From Chloroflexota bacterium (lineage in GTDB: Bacteria > Chloroflexota > Anaerolineae > J102): a stretch of 45,033 bases of DNA. This document shows, piece after piece, positions 1 through 7,961 of the stretch (within the stretch, counting starts at the first letter, position 1; the number at the start of each line of letters is the position of its first letter). The notes under the pieces are model-generated. The model did no database searches. It had not been told where the DNA came from and was given only the letters and a program-made list of their open reading frames with translations. The DNA lies in the NCBI GenBank assembly GCA_013152585.1, contig JAADGC010000019.1:1-45033 (forward strand), written 5' to 3'. The position numbers and the translations under genes were made by a program.

Positions 1-1243
1 AAGGGCAAGGATCGTTTCGGCCAACGCTGGCAAAGCTCTGTTCCAGAATGGCCATGACTTCAGGTGCGGGATGATGGCGACGCAGTAATTGCATCATGAT
101 CTTCATGGCAAAATCGATGTGATGAAAGGCGGTCTTGTACCCAGCGCACAAATAATTCAACCCTGGCTCCCCATCGGGCGTCTCGGTAAAGCGATTTTTG
201 GGACAGCCGCCATGACAGGCGAAGCGGACATCGCATTCCCAGCAATACCGAGGCAAGGCATTCCGTTTATCCTGGCCAAATTTGATCTGCCGGGGCGAAG
301 CCACCAGCTCGATCATGTGTTTTTCCTGAATATTGCCCAGAAGATAATGGGGTTCGACAAAATGATCGCACGAGTACACGTCCCCATTGTGCTCCATGAC
401 CAGAGCCAGACCGCAGGTCTCGTCAAATATGCAGATGCCCGATGACGGCGCTCCCAGCCAGTTGGCAAGCGCCGCTTCGAAGGCCTGTATAAAAATCCTG
501 CCGACATCATTTTGCACCCATTCATCAAAAATGACGCTGAGGAAGCGGCCAAGTTGCTCCGGCAACACCGAGCGCTCCGAAACCGTCGTCCCCTGCTGGT
601 AGAGCGTTCGTCCATCCGGATTGATGCGTTCGACGATGGGAATGAACTGCATCCAGGGTGTTTTAGCTTCATCTCGCAGGAAGCGATAGACCTCCAGGGG
701 GTAATCGGCGTTGACTCGGTTGACAGCCGTGAGGACGTTGTAGGCCACGCCGTGCTTCTGTAGACATCGCAGGCCACGCATGACTTGGTCGAAGGTGGGC
801 CCGGCTCCCTTATCCCGCCGGTAGGTGTCGTGCAGCTTGCGTGGGCCGTCGATACTGATGCCAATAAGGAAATCATGCGTCTTAAAGAATTCGCACCATT
901 CGTCGGTCAGCAAAGTGCCGTTGGTCTGAATGGTGTGGTGAAAGGTCACCCCGGGCCTCCGGTATTTTTCGGCCAACGCCACTGCCCGGCGATAGAAATC
1001 CAGGCCCATCAGGGCAGGCTCGCCCCCCTGCCAGGCGATGGTGATTTCATTCGTCTGCTGAGCTGCCATGAGCTGGCGAATGTATAATTCCAGCAGCTCA
1101 TCGCTCATGCGAAACTTGCTATCCGGATAAAGGAGGGCCTTGTCCAGATAGAAACAATAAGCGCAATCGAGATTGCAGGCGGCTCCGGTTGGTTTTACAA
1201 GCAGGTGAAAGGCTGCCGGGGCGTTGGGCGAGGTGGGCGGCAT
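1..1243 (-). CDS. Anaerobic sulfatase-maturating enzyme (radical SAM/SPASM), 3' end off window
   Basis: Seen: reading leftward from ATG at 1243 gives MPPTSPNAPAAFHLLVKPTG followed by the radical-SAM cluster motif CNLDCAYC, then AWQGGEPALMG and the C-terminal SPASM signature CWECDVRFACHGGCPKNRF. The frame is open to the window edge, where it reads VGRNDPCP, the start of a SEC-C-like zinc motif commonly found at the end of this family. The ORF track misses it because no stop lies in the window. Family knowledge: anSMEs use SAM and Fe-S clusters to convert a Cys or Ser of sulfatases to formylglycine in the cytoplasm without oxygen. Its likely client, the Cys-type sulfatase, lies 404 bp upstream on the same strand. 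Start is uncertain: an in-frame GTG at 1270 would add nine residues, and neither start has a strong ribosome site. About 414 codons are present. Confidence 0.93.
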   Translation of the reverse strand, partial: MPPTSPNAPAAFHLLVKPTGAACNLDCAYCFYLDKALLYPDSKFRMSDELLELYIRQLMAAQQTNEITIAWQGGEPALMGLDFYRRAVALAEKYRRPGVTFHHTIQTNGTLLTDEWCEFFKTHDFLIGISIDGPRKLHDTYRRDKGAGPTFDQVMRGLRCLQKHGVAYNVLTAVNRVNADYPLEVYRFLRDEAKTPWMQFIPIVERINPDGRTLYQQGTTVSERSVLPEQLGRFLSVIFDEWVQNDVGRIFIQAFEAALANWLGAPSSGICIFDETCGLALVMEHNGDVYSCDHFVEPHYLLGNIQEKHMIELVASPRQIKFGQDKRNALPRYCWECDVRFACHGGCPKNRFTETPDGEPGLNYLCAGYKTAFHHIDFAMKIMMQLLRRHHPAPEVMAILEQSFASVGRNDPCP

Positions 1244-1647
1244 GAGGGGAGCTACAGATGACGTTTTCACAGTCACGCTATTTTACTTGTTTTCGATCGC
1301 CTTGGCCAGCGCCACGCCGACCGAAAAGGAATGGCCGTTCATCCATTCCGGCCATGCGTCTAAGTAACCGTCTAGAAATAACTTTCCTTTTTTGGACTCA
1401 CGCTGGCCGAGGTTACCCTTCACTGCGCTCGAGGGCAGGCTGGGGCTCTTTAGGTGCTTTGCGCCGGAAGTCGGCCTTCGCCGTCCGATCTTCACCCCAC
1501 GGAGAGTCGGCGAAGGCCGACTCCTGGCCGCAGGCCTGAAGAGCCTGACTTCAGTCAGCTAGTCAGGCGGGCCGCCGCCCTTTTCCCTCAAAGAAGACTG
1601 GGCTAAGTACTAGCATGGACATGGGGCTTTCCGGGTATTCAAGGACG
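1244..1647. other. Intergenic region with degenerate repeats, no gene seen
   Basis: The 404 bp between the sulfatase and its maturase hold no convincing ORF; the 93- and 70-aa track ORFs have no ribosome site and no family resemblance. It contains a pair of inverted hairpin units (listed separately), a short CTGACT-TC-AGTCAG palindrome at 1545-1558, and around 1415-1445 a stretch (CCCTTCACTGCGCTC, GGGCAGGCT) resembling part of the dispersed repeat at 11462-11631. No clear terminator for the sulfatase is visible, so read-through into the maturase remains possible. Confidence 0.6.
1469..1522. repeat. Inverted pair of hairpin units (REP/BIME-like)
   Basis: AGTCGGCCTTCGCC at 1469-1482 is exactly reverse-complementary to 1509-1522, leaving a 26-nt loop. 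The right unit is itself a perfect hairpin: GAGTCGGC (1504-1511), loop GAAG, GCCGACTC (1516-1523). The left unit is a degenerate version with the complementary loop. Two inverted hairpin units side by side is the layout of bacterial REP/BIME elements. Assignment to such a family is inference; no other copy was seen in the window. Confidence 0.55.
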
Positions 1648-3165
1648 TCATCCCTCACGCCAATACTGTTTGGTGGCGTCGAAGAACGGTTGATAATCCC
1701 ACTTGGGCAAAGCTGTAATCTGCATGGCTTTCTGGATGATATTACGATGAATGATGCTTGTGCTCACCCGCTGTTCGATATCTGCCGGATCGAATATTTC
1801 CATCAGGCGGGCGTGCAAGGTTTTCTGCAACTCAGCATATTCTGGCTGGCCAGCCAGATTTTGCCACTCTTGCGGGTCTTCCACCACATTATAAAGTTGT
1901 GGTTCATAATCGGTGACGTGGATATACTTATAATCTCCTTGCCTCACCATGAAGCAGGTCGTGTTGACTCCCTCATTATGCAGCTCAGAGTAGACGGTAC
2001 GATCTGGTTCTTCGTTTTGCAACAGAGGTAACACGCTGTGGCCGTCGATGGGGGCGATATCCTCCGCCGGGTAGCCGATATAATCGAGGAGGGTGGGCAT
2101 GAGATCAACCAGCGAGATCGCCGATTGTACGGTAGCACCGTTGACGCCCAGGTTGGGGTGGGACATAATCCAGGGAACCTGGGAGGAGTATTCGTAGAAG
2201 GAGCGTTTTTGCACCATGCGCCGCTCGCCCAGCATGTCTCCGTGATCGCCGGTGAACACGACCAGGGTGTTTTCTCTGAGGCCGTAGTCCTGCAGTGCCT
2301 GTAATAGCTCGCCCACCTTCCGATCGACGTAGGTGATGAGCCCATAGTAGGCTCGTCTCATGTTGTATAGTGCCTCTTTATCTTCAAGATCAACCCGGTG
2401 CGTGCCGTGGAAGGTGTTGAGCATTTGGTCCATGGCATGCTCACGTTCGGCCAAATCCTCCGGCCACTCCGGCAGGTCGATGACCTCGTCCTCGTACAGA
2501 TCCCAAAGTTCTTGTGTGACATGGAATGGTTCGTGCGGGTGGCAATAGGAGACACAAAGAAAGAAGGGGCGCTCATCGCGATGCGGAAGGTCTTTTTGCA
2601 GGGTGCCTGTGTATTGGCTCCGTTTCGAGCGTAGATATTCAAGTGTCCGAAAATGCACTTCTTCGTCGTAGTCGAGTTGCATGCTCCACTGGTGAACGCC
2701 GGCGGTGGTGTAGTCGACGGCGATAGGCTGTTCATGGAACTGGGCATAATCGTCGATCACCCCCGTTTGCGGTCGCTGGGAGAGGAAGCTAAAGTCGGCA
2801 GGAAATACTTCGGTCGTCAGACGTTTTTCGAAGCCATGAAGTTGGTCGGGGCCAATAAAGTGCATTTTACCGGAAAGTACAGTGTCGTAACCGGCGATGG
2901 AGAGATAATGGTTAAGGGTGGGCACATCTGACGCCAAAATGGAGGCGTTGTCGAAGCAGTTGATATTGGAGGCATAGGTACCCGTGATTAGCGACTGGCG
3001 GGCGGGGGAGCAGATGGGCGAGGGTGAGTAAGCGCTATCGAATCTCACCCCCTCGGCGGCCAACCGATCCAGGTTTGGGGTTTTAACGACGGGATGACCA
3101 TAAGTTCCCATCAGCCGAGCGACCATTTGATCGGAGATAATCAAGAGAATGTTTTGTTTTTCCAT
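1648..3165 (-). CDS. Cys-type sulfatase (family S1), cytoplasmic
   Basis: Type I sulfatase of 505 aa, predicted to hydrolyse a sulfate ester on an organic substrate, probably a sugar. Seen: N-terminal ILLIISDQM metal-binding strand, the formylglycine motif CSPAR with Cys52, and GDHGDMLGE near residue 330 carrying further metal ligands. Start chosen at ATG 3165 (MEKQNILLII) with AAGGA upstream; the longer track ORF adds 18 residues unlike the family. There is no signal peptide, so the enzyme should act inside the cell. It is the last gene after two ABC permeases, 59 bp downstream of the MalG-type gene, and a sulfatase maturase follows. Known: Cys-type sulfatases are inactive until the Cys becomes formylglycine. 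The exact substrate cannot be read from sequence; choline-sulfatase-like or glycan sulfatase subfamilies are both possible. Confidence 0.93.
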   Translation of the reverse strand: MEKQNILLIISDQMVARLMGTYGHPVVKTPNLDRLAAEGVRFDSAYSPSPICSPARQSLITGTYASNINCFDNASILASDVPTLNHYLSIAGYDTVLSGKMHFIGPDQLHGFEKRLTTEVFPADFSFLSQRPQTGVIDDYAQFHEQPIAVDYTTAGVHQWSMQLDYDEEVHFRTLEYLRSKRSQYTGTLQKDLPHRDERPFFLCVSYCHPHEPFHVTQELWDLYEDEVIDLPEWPEDLAEREHAMDQMLNTFHGTHRVDLEDKEALYNMRRAYYGLITYVDRKVGELLQALQDYGLRENTLVVFTGDHGDMLGERRMVQKRSFYEYSSQVPWIMSHPNLGVNGATVQSAISLVDLMPTLLDYIGYPAEDIAPIDGHSVLPLLQNEEPDRTVYSELHNEGVNTTCFMVRQGDYKYIHVTDYEPQLYNVVEDPQEWQNLAGQPEYAELQKTLHARLMEIFDPADIEQRVSTSIIHRNIIQKAMQITALPKWDYQPFFDATKQYWREG

Positions 3166-3224
3166 GATTGCGTAATCCTTACCAGCGATTTGATTCCCTG
3201 ATGTGAATGATTTGAGCATTTAAA

Positions 3225-4229
3225 CTATTTCGTAACACCAGCCATCATGCCGGTAATAAATATTCTATTCATAAAGAGGTAGATAATCAGCATCGGCAAC
3301 GAGGCGATGAATACGCCGGCGAAAATTGGGCCGAAGAACCATGTCTGTGCGCCCACAAATCGTGCAAGCGCCACCTGAACTGTCGTCCACACCGGATCAG
3401 TCATAAATAGCAGTGGCGTCATGTAATCATTGAACACATAGGTGCCACTAATGACGAAAGTTGTCAGAATAGGTATTTTGGACAGAGGCAGGAGGATGTG
3501 GAAGAAATAGCCAAAGCGGGATGTTCCGTCGATTTTGGAAGCATCTTCCAGTTCAGACGGTATTGTACTGTAGAAGGCAAGAAAGATCAGGATCGTCATT
3601 GGCATGCGCACGCCGGAATAGATCAAAATCAGGGCGATGGGATTCCCCAACATGCCGGTCTTGTCAAGCATAATGTAGAGAGGAAGCAGGCCCAGCATGA
3701 GTGGCAGCGTCAGACCCACGATGAAGATGAGTAAAATATAATGGAAGAGGCGATAACGCATAAGCGACAAGGGATAAGCCGCCATGCCGGCCGCGATAGA
3801 GAGAATCACCACGCTGCCAAACACGACGAAAAACGTAACTGACAGTGCTTGTAACAAACGTCCTCGTTGCCACACCAACTTGATGCTTGCCAGGCGTAAT
3901 GTTCCTCCCACATATTCTTTTATCTCTTCCAGTTGTTCTGGACTACGAGCGATTTCCGATATCTTTTGATACGAGGCCGGTCGTTTTTTCAATCCAAATT
4001 TCTGCAAGAAATCCTGCACATCTATTGGCGTCTGATCCATGATGTACTGCCAACGGATGTTCGGGCTCACCTCCACTTCGCCGGGTAGGCCGAGTGGCTT
4101 ACTATTGATTTCCTGTTGCGTTTTGAATGCCCCCACTACCATGATGTAGAAGGGAAACAGAGTCACAATGACGAGCATCACCATGAATAGATAGAATAAA
4201 ATGAAGACTCGACTGCGAGGATGAAGCAT
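3225..4229 (-). CDS. Carbohydrate ABC transporter permease, MalG type
   Basis: 334-aa inner-membrane permease, the second of two forming the channel of a CUT1-type sugar importer. Seen: an N-terminal membrane helix (FILFYLFMVMLVIVTLFPFY), the NSKPLGLP stretch usual after it, several further helices, and the EAA loop EDASKIDGTSRFGYF for contact with an ATPase. Between the first helix and the transmembrane core lies a charged segment of about 50 residues (DFLQKFGLKKRPASYQKI..., SPEQLEEIKEYVGG) not expected in a typical MalG of about 280 aa. Start ATG 4229 has AAGGA nine bases upstream. It lies 12 bp after the MalF-type gene and before the sulfatase. No ATPase gene is nearby, so a shared MsmX-like ATPase elsewhere is inferred. 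Confidence 0.93.
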   Translation of the reverse strand: MLHPRSRVFILFYLFMVMLVIVTLFPFYIMVVGAFKTQQEINSKPLGLPGEVEVSPNIRWQYIMDQTPIDVQDFLQKFGLKKRPASYQKISEIARSPEQLEEIKEYVGGTLRLASIKLVWQRGRLLQALSVTFFVVFGSVVILSIAAGMAAYPLSLMRYRLFHYILLIFIVGLTLPLMLGLLPLYIMLDKTGMLGNPIALILIYSGVRMPMTILIFLAFYSTIPSELEDASKIDGTSRFGYFFHILLPLSKIPILTTFVISGTYVFNDYMTPLLFMTDPVWTTVQVALARFVGAQTWFFGPIFAGVFIASLPMLIIYLFMNRIFITGMMAGVTK

Positions 4230-4241
4230 GAGTAATGTTCC

Positions 4242-5198
4242 TTAGTACTCGACGGAGGTTCTCTGTAGCACCGCCACTTGAATGAGAGAGCCGAAGAACA
4301 AAATGAGACCGACGATCGCCATCATTGCCGACGCATAACCAAATCCGACCGTCGAAAAGGCCCAGCGATAGAATACCACAGCCAGGACATCCAGGCTCTT
4401 GATGCCCCCGGCGGTGCTGCCGGCCAAGGCTACGGGGATATCGAAAAGACGCCACGTTCCCGTAAAGGTAATGACGCTGGCGGTGATAATCGTTGGCCAC
4501 ATTTGTGGAAGCATTATTCTAAAAAGCGTCTGGAAATAGTTGGCGCCGTCGACCTTGGCCGATTCGATGGTATCTGTAGGAACTGCGACCAAGCCGGCAA
4601 GAAATATCGCTGCGTTGAAGCCGGCGAACTTCCATCCAGTCAACAAGATCATCGTCAGACTGGCTGGCCATCCTTCCCCCAGGAAGGTGATCGGCTTGGC
4701 GATGATCCCAGACTGCAACAATAACCAATTGAGGGGACCAATCGTGGGATCGAGGATCATCCGCATAAGGAACCCCAGAGCCAGATTACTGATCACGTAC
4801 GGCAGAAACACCACGACAAGAAAAGCGTACTTAAACTTGATTTTCTCGTAAAGAATCAGAGCAGGAATAAAGCCCAACAAGAAGATCATCACCCAGTTGC
4901 CCAGCCAGTAGATCGCCGTCCACATCAGGGCCTCATAGAATTTAGCCGAGTTCGGGCCGCCTCCGAATAGCAAATCGGTGATGTTGGCTAGCCCGACGAA
5001 ATGATACGATGTCCCGACGACTAACATGTCCGTCATCGCCACTTGCAAACCGCTGATAACAGGATATATCGAAAAGATGATGTAGATCACCAATGCCGGC
5101 AGAGCCATCAGAAAATACTGCCAGACATCTCCTTGTAGTCGGTACTTCAGCCGCTGCAACCGCGATGGCGACGAGGCGAACTGCTGAGCATTTTGCAT
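4242..5198 (-). CDS. Carbohydrate ABC transporter permease, MalF type
   Basis: Inner-membrane permease of 318 aa pairing with the MalG-type protein. Seen: first helix (YFLMALPALVIYIIFSIYPVISG), several more hydrophobic segments, and the cytoplasmic EAA loop ESAKVDGANYFQTLFRIMLP. Start chosen at ATG 5198 (MQNAQQ) because GGAG sits about eight bases upstream. The track's GTG at 5225 would add nine residues, and its only ribosome-site-like sequence (GAGGGGG) is buried in the 3' arm of the hairpin at 5230-5269. The gene follows the solute-binding protein gene, separated by that hairpin. Confidence 0.92.
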   Translation of the reverse strand: MQNAQQFASSPSRLQRLKYRLQGDVWQYFLMALPALVIYIIFSIYPVISGLQVAMTDMLVVGTSYHFVGLANITDLLFGGGPNSAKFYEALMWTAIYWLGNWVMIFLLGFIPALILYEKIKFKYAFLVVVFLPYVISNLALGFLMRMILDPTIGPLNWLLLQSGIIAKPITFLGEGWPASLTMILLTGWKFAGFNAAIFLAGLVAVPTDTIESAKVDGANYFQTLFRIMLPQMWPTIITASVITFTGTWRLFDIPVALAGSTAGGIKSLDVLAVVFYRWAFSTVGFGYASAMMAIVGLILFFGSLIQVAVLQRTSVEY

Positions 5199-5229
5199 GG
5201 TGCGCTCCAGAATAGATGTCGACACGATG

Positions 5230-5269
5230 CGCCCCCTCTCTTTCGGATAGTGAAGTGAGAGAGGGGGCG
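5230..5269 (-). promoter_or_regulatory. Intercistronic hairpin between binding-protein and permease genes
   Basis: CGCCCCCTCTCT (5230-5241) and AGAGAGGGGGCG (5258-5269) form a perfect 12-bp stem with a 16-nt loop, in the gap after the binding-protein stop. No U-run follows, so it is not a standard terminator. Known for sugar ABC operons: such hairpins can protect the upstream message from 3' decay and so make more binding protein than permease. Its 3' arm also hides a ribosome-site-like GAGGGGG next to the alternative GTG start of the permease. The role is inference. Confidence 0.65.
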
Positions 5270-5301
5270 TATGTGAGAGAAATAATGAGTGAAAAATGCT
5301 G

Positions 5302-6669
5302 CTACGTCGGTCGGAATGCCTTGTAGTAATCTTCGAACATCGTGCCGTACTCGGCCGCTGTCAATTCGCCGCTGGTCAGTTTGGGCAGGTTCTCGAAACC
5401 GAACTGATAGAATCCCTGTTTGCCCGGAGGCACAAAGAGGTTGGCGGTGTCGTTGGCCTGCGATGCTATCGGGAAGCCCTGTGCGTCCATGTACTTGATT
5501 ACGGGCGAATCACCCTTGTATTTTTTCTCGTACATGGGCATGATGCCGGCGTCTTCGAGCTGGTGGTCGGCGTATGATTCGCTGGTGATCCATTCCATCG
5601 CCCGCACCTGGACATCCCGGTCGGGATAAATCTTCGGCATCCACCAATTGCGGTCTTCAAGGAAGCCGACCCAGGCGCGGTTGTTACCATCTTTGGTGGG
5701 GAAGGGGAATGGTCGCAGTTCCACTTCGGGGTTAATCTTGGTATACGAACCAAACACCCACGGCCCCTGTAAGATGACGCCGTATTTCCAGTTGGCGAAA
5801 TTCGACTCGGTGATGCCCCATTCGTTAGACATCCAGTCCTTATCGGCGTAGCCGTTCTGGGCGATTTTCTCGTAGTATTGCCATACCTCGGTCATCTCGT
5901 CGCTGTCGAGTTTATACTTGCCCGTCAATATGCCTTCGCCGACGTCGTGGCCGATCAGTGCATTCGCTATCTGCCAGAAGTTGTTGAAAAACATCCAGCG
6001 GTGGTTGCCCCAGGCTACAGCATGCTGGAATTTGCCGGAGTCTTCGAGTGCAGCCAGCAAGTCCCAATACTCATCGTAGGTCGTGGCCGGGCCAAGACCG
6101 AGTTCGTCAAAGCGATTCTTGTCATAAAAGACGCCGGTCATGACCTTCATGGTGGGCGTCCCCCAGATACCGGAGCGTTCATGACCGGAGATTTCACGCA
6201 CCATGCGAGTGAATTGCCATGCGCTTTCCGGGAAATGGTTTAAATTTTCTTTCAGTTCGGGGAATTGCGACAAATCGACCAGGAGATCGTCTTTGAGCCA
6301 TTGAATGGCCGGGCCGCCGATGTTCACGAACAGTGTGGGCGGATTTCCGGCTGCCATGCGATTGGCGAGAACCGTCTCGTTCTCCGGATCGTTGACGAAG
6401 GTCCAGGTGAGTTCGAGATCAGGATTTTGTTCTTCGAAGAGGGGCTTCATGATGTCATTGGCCCAGCCTTCATATTCCGTCATGTGCCAAAAGAGTTCGA
6501 CCTGTTTCTTTGCAGCAGGCGGGGCGGTTGCTTTCGGCGCCGGTGTTGTGACAGATTCGCCTCCGGTTGCAGGTGCTGCTGGCGCGCACGCCACAACGAC
6601 AAGCCCGGCAGTTCCTACGCCGATAGCACGTAAAAACTCTCGGCGCGACATCGTTTTTTTAGTACCCAT
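5302..6669 (-). CDS. Extracellular solute-binding protein, Tat-exported lipoprotein
   Basis: Substrate-binding lipoprotein (455 aa) of the adjacent sugar importer, family 1 solute-binding fold. Seen: twin-arginine signal SRREFLRAIG at residues 8-17, then a hydrophobic stretch and a lipobox ending VVAC with Cys28 as the lipidation site, followed by an Ala/Pro/Thr-rich linker and a typical mature start KKQVELFWHMTEYEGWANDI. Start chosen at ATG 6669 with AAAGGAA about eight bases upstream; the 509-aa track ORF places 54 extra residues ahead of the Tat signal. A TTG at about 6756 with AAGGAGG upstream is a less likely alternative. It lies first in the transport gene order, downstream of the LacI gene. 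Given the cytoplasmic sulfatase in the same gene run, the ligand may be a sulfated sugar (inference). Confidence 0.94.
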   Translation of the reverse strand: MGTKKTMSRREFLRAIGVGTAGLVVVACAPAAPATGGESVTTPAPKATAPPAAKKQVELFWHMTEYEGWANDIMKPLFEEQNPDLELTWTFVNDPENETVLANRMAAGNPPTLFVNIGGPAIQWLKDDLLVDLSQFPELKENLNHFPESAWQFTRMVREISGHERSGIWGTPTMKVMTGVFYDKNRFDELGLGPATTYDEYWDLLAALEDSGKFQHAVAWGNHRWMFFNNFWQIANALIGHDVGEGILTGKYKLDSDEMTEVWQYYEKIAQNGYADKDWMSNEWGITESNFANWKYGVILQGPWVFGSYTKINPEVELRPFPFPTKDGNNRAWVGFLEDRNWWMPKIYPDRDVQVRAMEWITSESYADHQLEDAGIMPMYEKKYKGDSPVIKYMDAQGFPIASQANDTANLFVPPGKQGFYQFGFENLPKLTSGELTAAEYGTMFEDYYKAFRPT

Positions 6670-6749
6670 GATTGCTTCCTTTGTAGAGGTTTGAGTAGGT
6701 TGGAAAGAGATTTTACTGTGTCTTTCAGTCAAAATGACTGGTCTGGACT

Positions 6750-6772
6750 TCAATACATCGCACCTCCTTGAG
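6750..6772 (-). promoter_or_regulatory. Unexplained strong ribosome site with two-codon ORF upstream of the binding-protein gene
   Basis: On the minus strand, AAGGAGG is followed four bases later by ATG-TAT-TGA, a two-codon ORF, about 80 bases before the binding-protein start. A palindrome CAGTCA-AAA-TGACTG lies just downstream at 6726-6740. This could be a minimal leader ORF, a ribosome site for a TTG-initiated longer binding protein, or chance. No promoter of good quality was seen in this 158-bp gap. Confidence 0.25.
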
Positions 6773-6827
6773 TCATTTCGGCAGGTGGTGGAGAGGATAT
6801 AGAGATCTGAGAGCCAGATCGCATCTT

Positions 6828-7841
6828 TCACGCCGAATCACGCACGATGATACGATGCGGCAATATTTCCACACGCGCCGGCAACGGTTCCTCGCTCTCA
6901 AGCCGTTCAATCAACATCCTGACGGCGGTGGCGCCGATCATTTCTACATCTTTGCGGACGGTGGTTAACCGTGGCCGTACAATGATAGCTTCGGGAATAT
7001 CATCGAAACCGACGATGGCGACATCGTCAGGAATCTTCAGTCCCGCATCCACCGCGTACAGCAAGGCGTCGACGGCCAAAAAGTCGTTGGCTGCGAAGAC
7101 GGCGGTGGGAGGGCGGTCCAGTTCGAGCAGCGATTGCATGGCTCTGGCCCCAAAGCCCCGCCGGTATTTTGCCGTGATGATCAACGACTCGTCGATGGGG
7201 ATGCCATGTGCCCGCAGCGTTGTCAGATACGCGTCCTTGCGCAATCGCCCGGCCCAGGTTTCTTCCGGCCCGGCGATGGTGGCGATACGCCGATGCCCTT
7301 TTTGGATGAGATAGGTCACCAATTCCTGAACCGCCCGGGCCTCGTCCATCACGATGTTGTCGACAAAAGGATGCGTGGGCGTTTCACCATGTATAACGAC
7401 AGAGACGTTGGCCGAAACCAACGTCTCCAGATCATCGCTGTGCAATTGATAGGTTTGCATGACCACGCCATCGATGCCCCGGCTGAGGATGACGTTCATG
7501 AATTTCTTTTCCCGGGCCAATTCGTTGTTCGTGCTGTAAATAATGGCCTCAAAACCTGCTTGCTCCGCCGCATCTTGTATGGCCCGGGCGAAGTGAGGAT
7601 AGAAAGGATTCTCAACCCTTGGCACCATGACCGCCAGCATGTTTGAGCGATTTGTACGCAGCATCTGCGCCGCCACAATAGGATGGTATTGGAGTTGTTC
7701 GGCGGCCGACCATACTTTCGCGCGTGTTTCCTCACTGATGCGAATATTCCCCCCCGATTTGTTATTGAGGACATAAGAAACCGTCGTCCTCGATACCCCG
7801 GCTAATTCGGCTACTTCTTTGCTGGTCGGCCTGGTTTTCAT
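6828..7841 (-). CDS. LacI-family transcriptional regulator
   Basis: Repressor or activator of the sugar-uptake genes, 337 aa, usual LacI length. Seen: N-terminal helix-turn-helix and hinge (TSKEVAELAGVSRTTVSYVLN), then a periplasmic-binding-like sensor domain (LAVMVPRVENPFYPHFARAI; AIVGFDDIPEA) and the typical end TTVRKDVEMIGATAVRML. Start ATG 7841 has AAAGG upstream. The gene reads in the same direction as the binding protein, permeases and sulfatase, and divergently from the SorC-type regulator. Its own promoter carries a perfect 16-bp palindrome next to the -10 box, suggesting autoregulation and control of the whole run, since no separate strong promoter is seen before the binding protein. 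Confidence 0.95.
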   Translation of the reverse strand: MKTRPTSKEVAELAGVSRTTVSYVLNNKSGGNIRISEETRAKVWSAAEQLQYHPIVAAQMLRTNRSNMLAVMVPRVENPFYPHFARAIQDAAEQAGFEAIIYSTNNELAREKKFMNVILSRGIDGVVMQTYQLHSDDLETLVSANVSVVIHGETPTHPFVDNIVMDEARAVQELVTYLIQKGHRRIATIAGPEETWAGRLRKDAYLTTLRAHGIPIDESLIITAKYRRGFGARAMQSLLELDRPPTAVFAANDFLAVDALLYAVDAGLKIPDDVAIVGFDDIPEAIIVRPRLTTVRKDVEMIGATAVRMLIERLESEEPLPARVEILPHRIIVRDSA

Positions 7842-7908
7842 GTGAATTGAAACCTTTTCTCAAGAGAAGATCGGTCATGTTTTAGGGGCTAAACGGTGAC
7901 ACGTAAAA

Positions 7909-7924
7909 GGTGACACGTGTCACC
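7909..7924. promoter_or_regulatory. LacI-type operator, perfect 16-bp palindrome
   Basis: GGTGACACGTGTCACC is fully palindromic with the central CG usual for LacI-family operators. It directly abuts the -10 box of the leftward lacI promoter, so it covers the start of transcription. A half-site copy GGTGACACGT lies at 7895-7904, 14 bases away, extending the site toward the gene. Binding by the adjacent LacI protein is inference from position and symmetry. Confidence 0.75.
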
Positions 7925-7953
7925 AGTGTAGCACAACTTGTCGATGATGTCAA
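7925..7953 (-). promoter_or_regulatory. Promoter of the lacI-transport-sulfatase run
   Basis: On the minus strand: TTGACA (7953-7948), 17-bp spacer, TACACT (7930-7925). The -35 is perfect and the -10 matches four of six positions. The predicted start falls inside the palindromic operator, about 85 bases ahead of the lacI ATG. Confidence 0.65.
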
Positions 7954-7961
7954 GACCAAAT

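Noticed and set aside
1258-1539. 93-aa ORF in the sulfatase-maturase gap
   Set aside because: It runs through the inverted hairpin repeat, has no ribosome site and no protein-like pattern.
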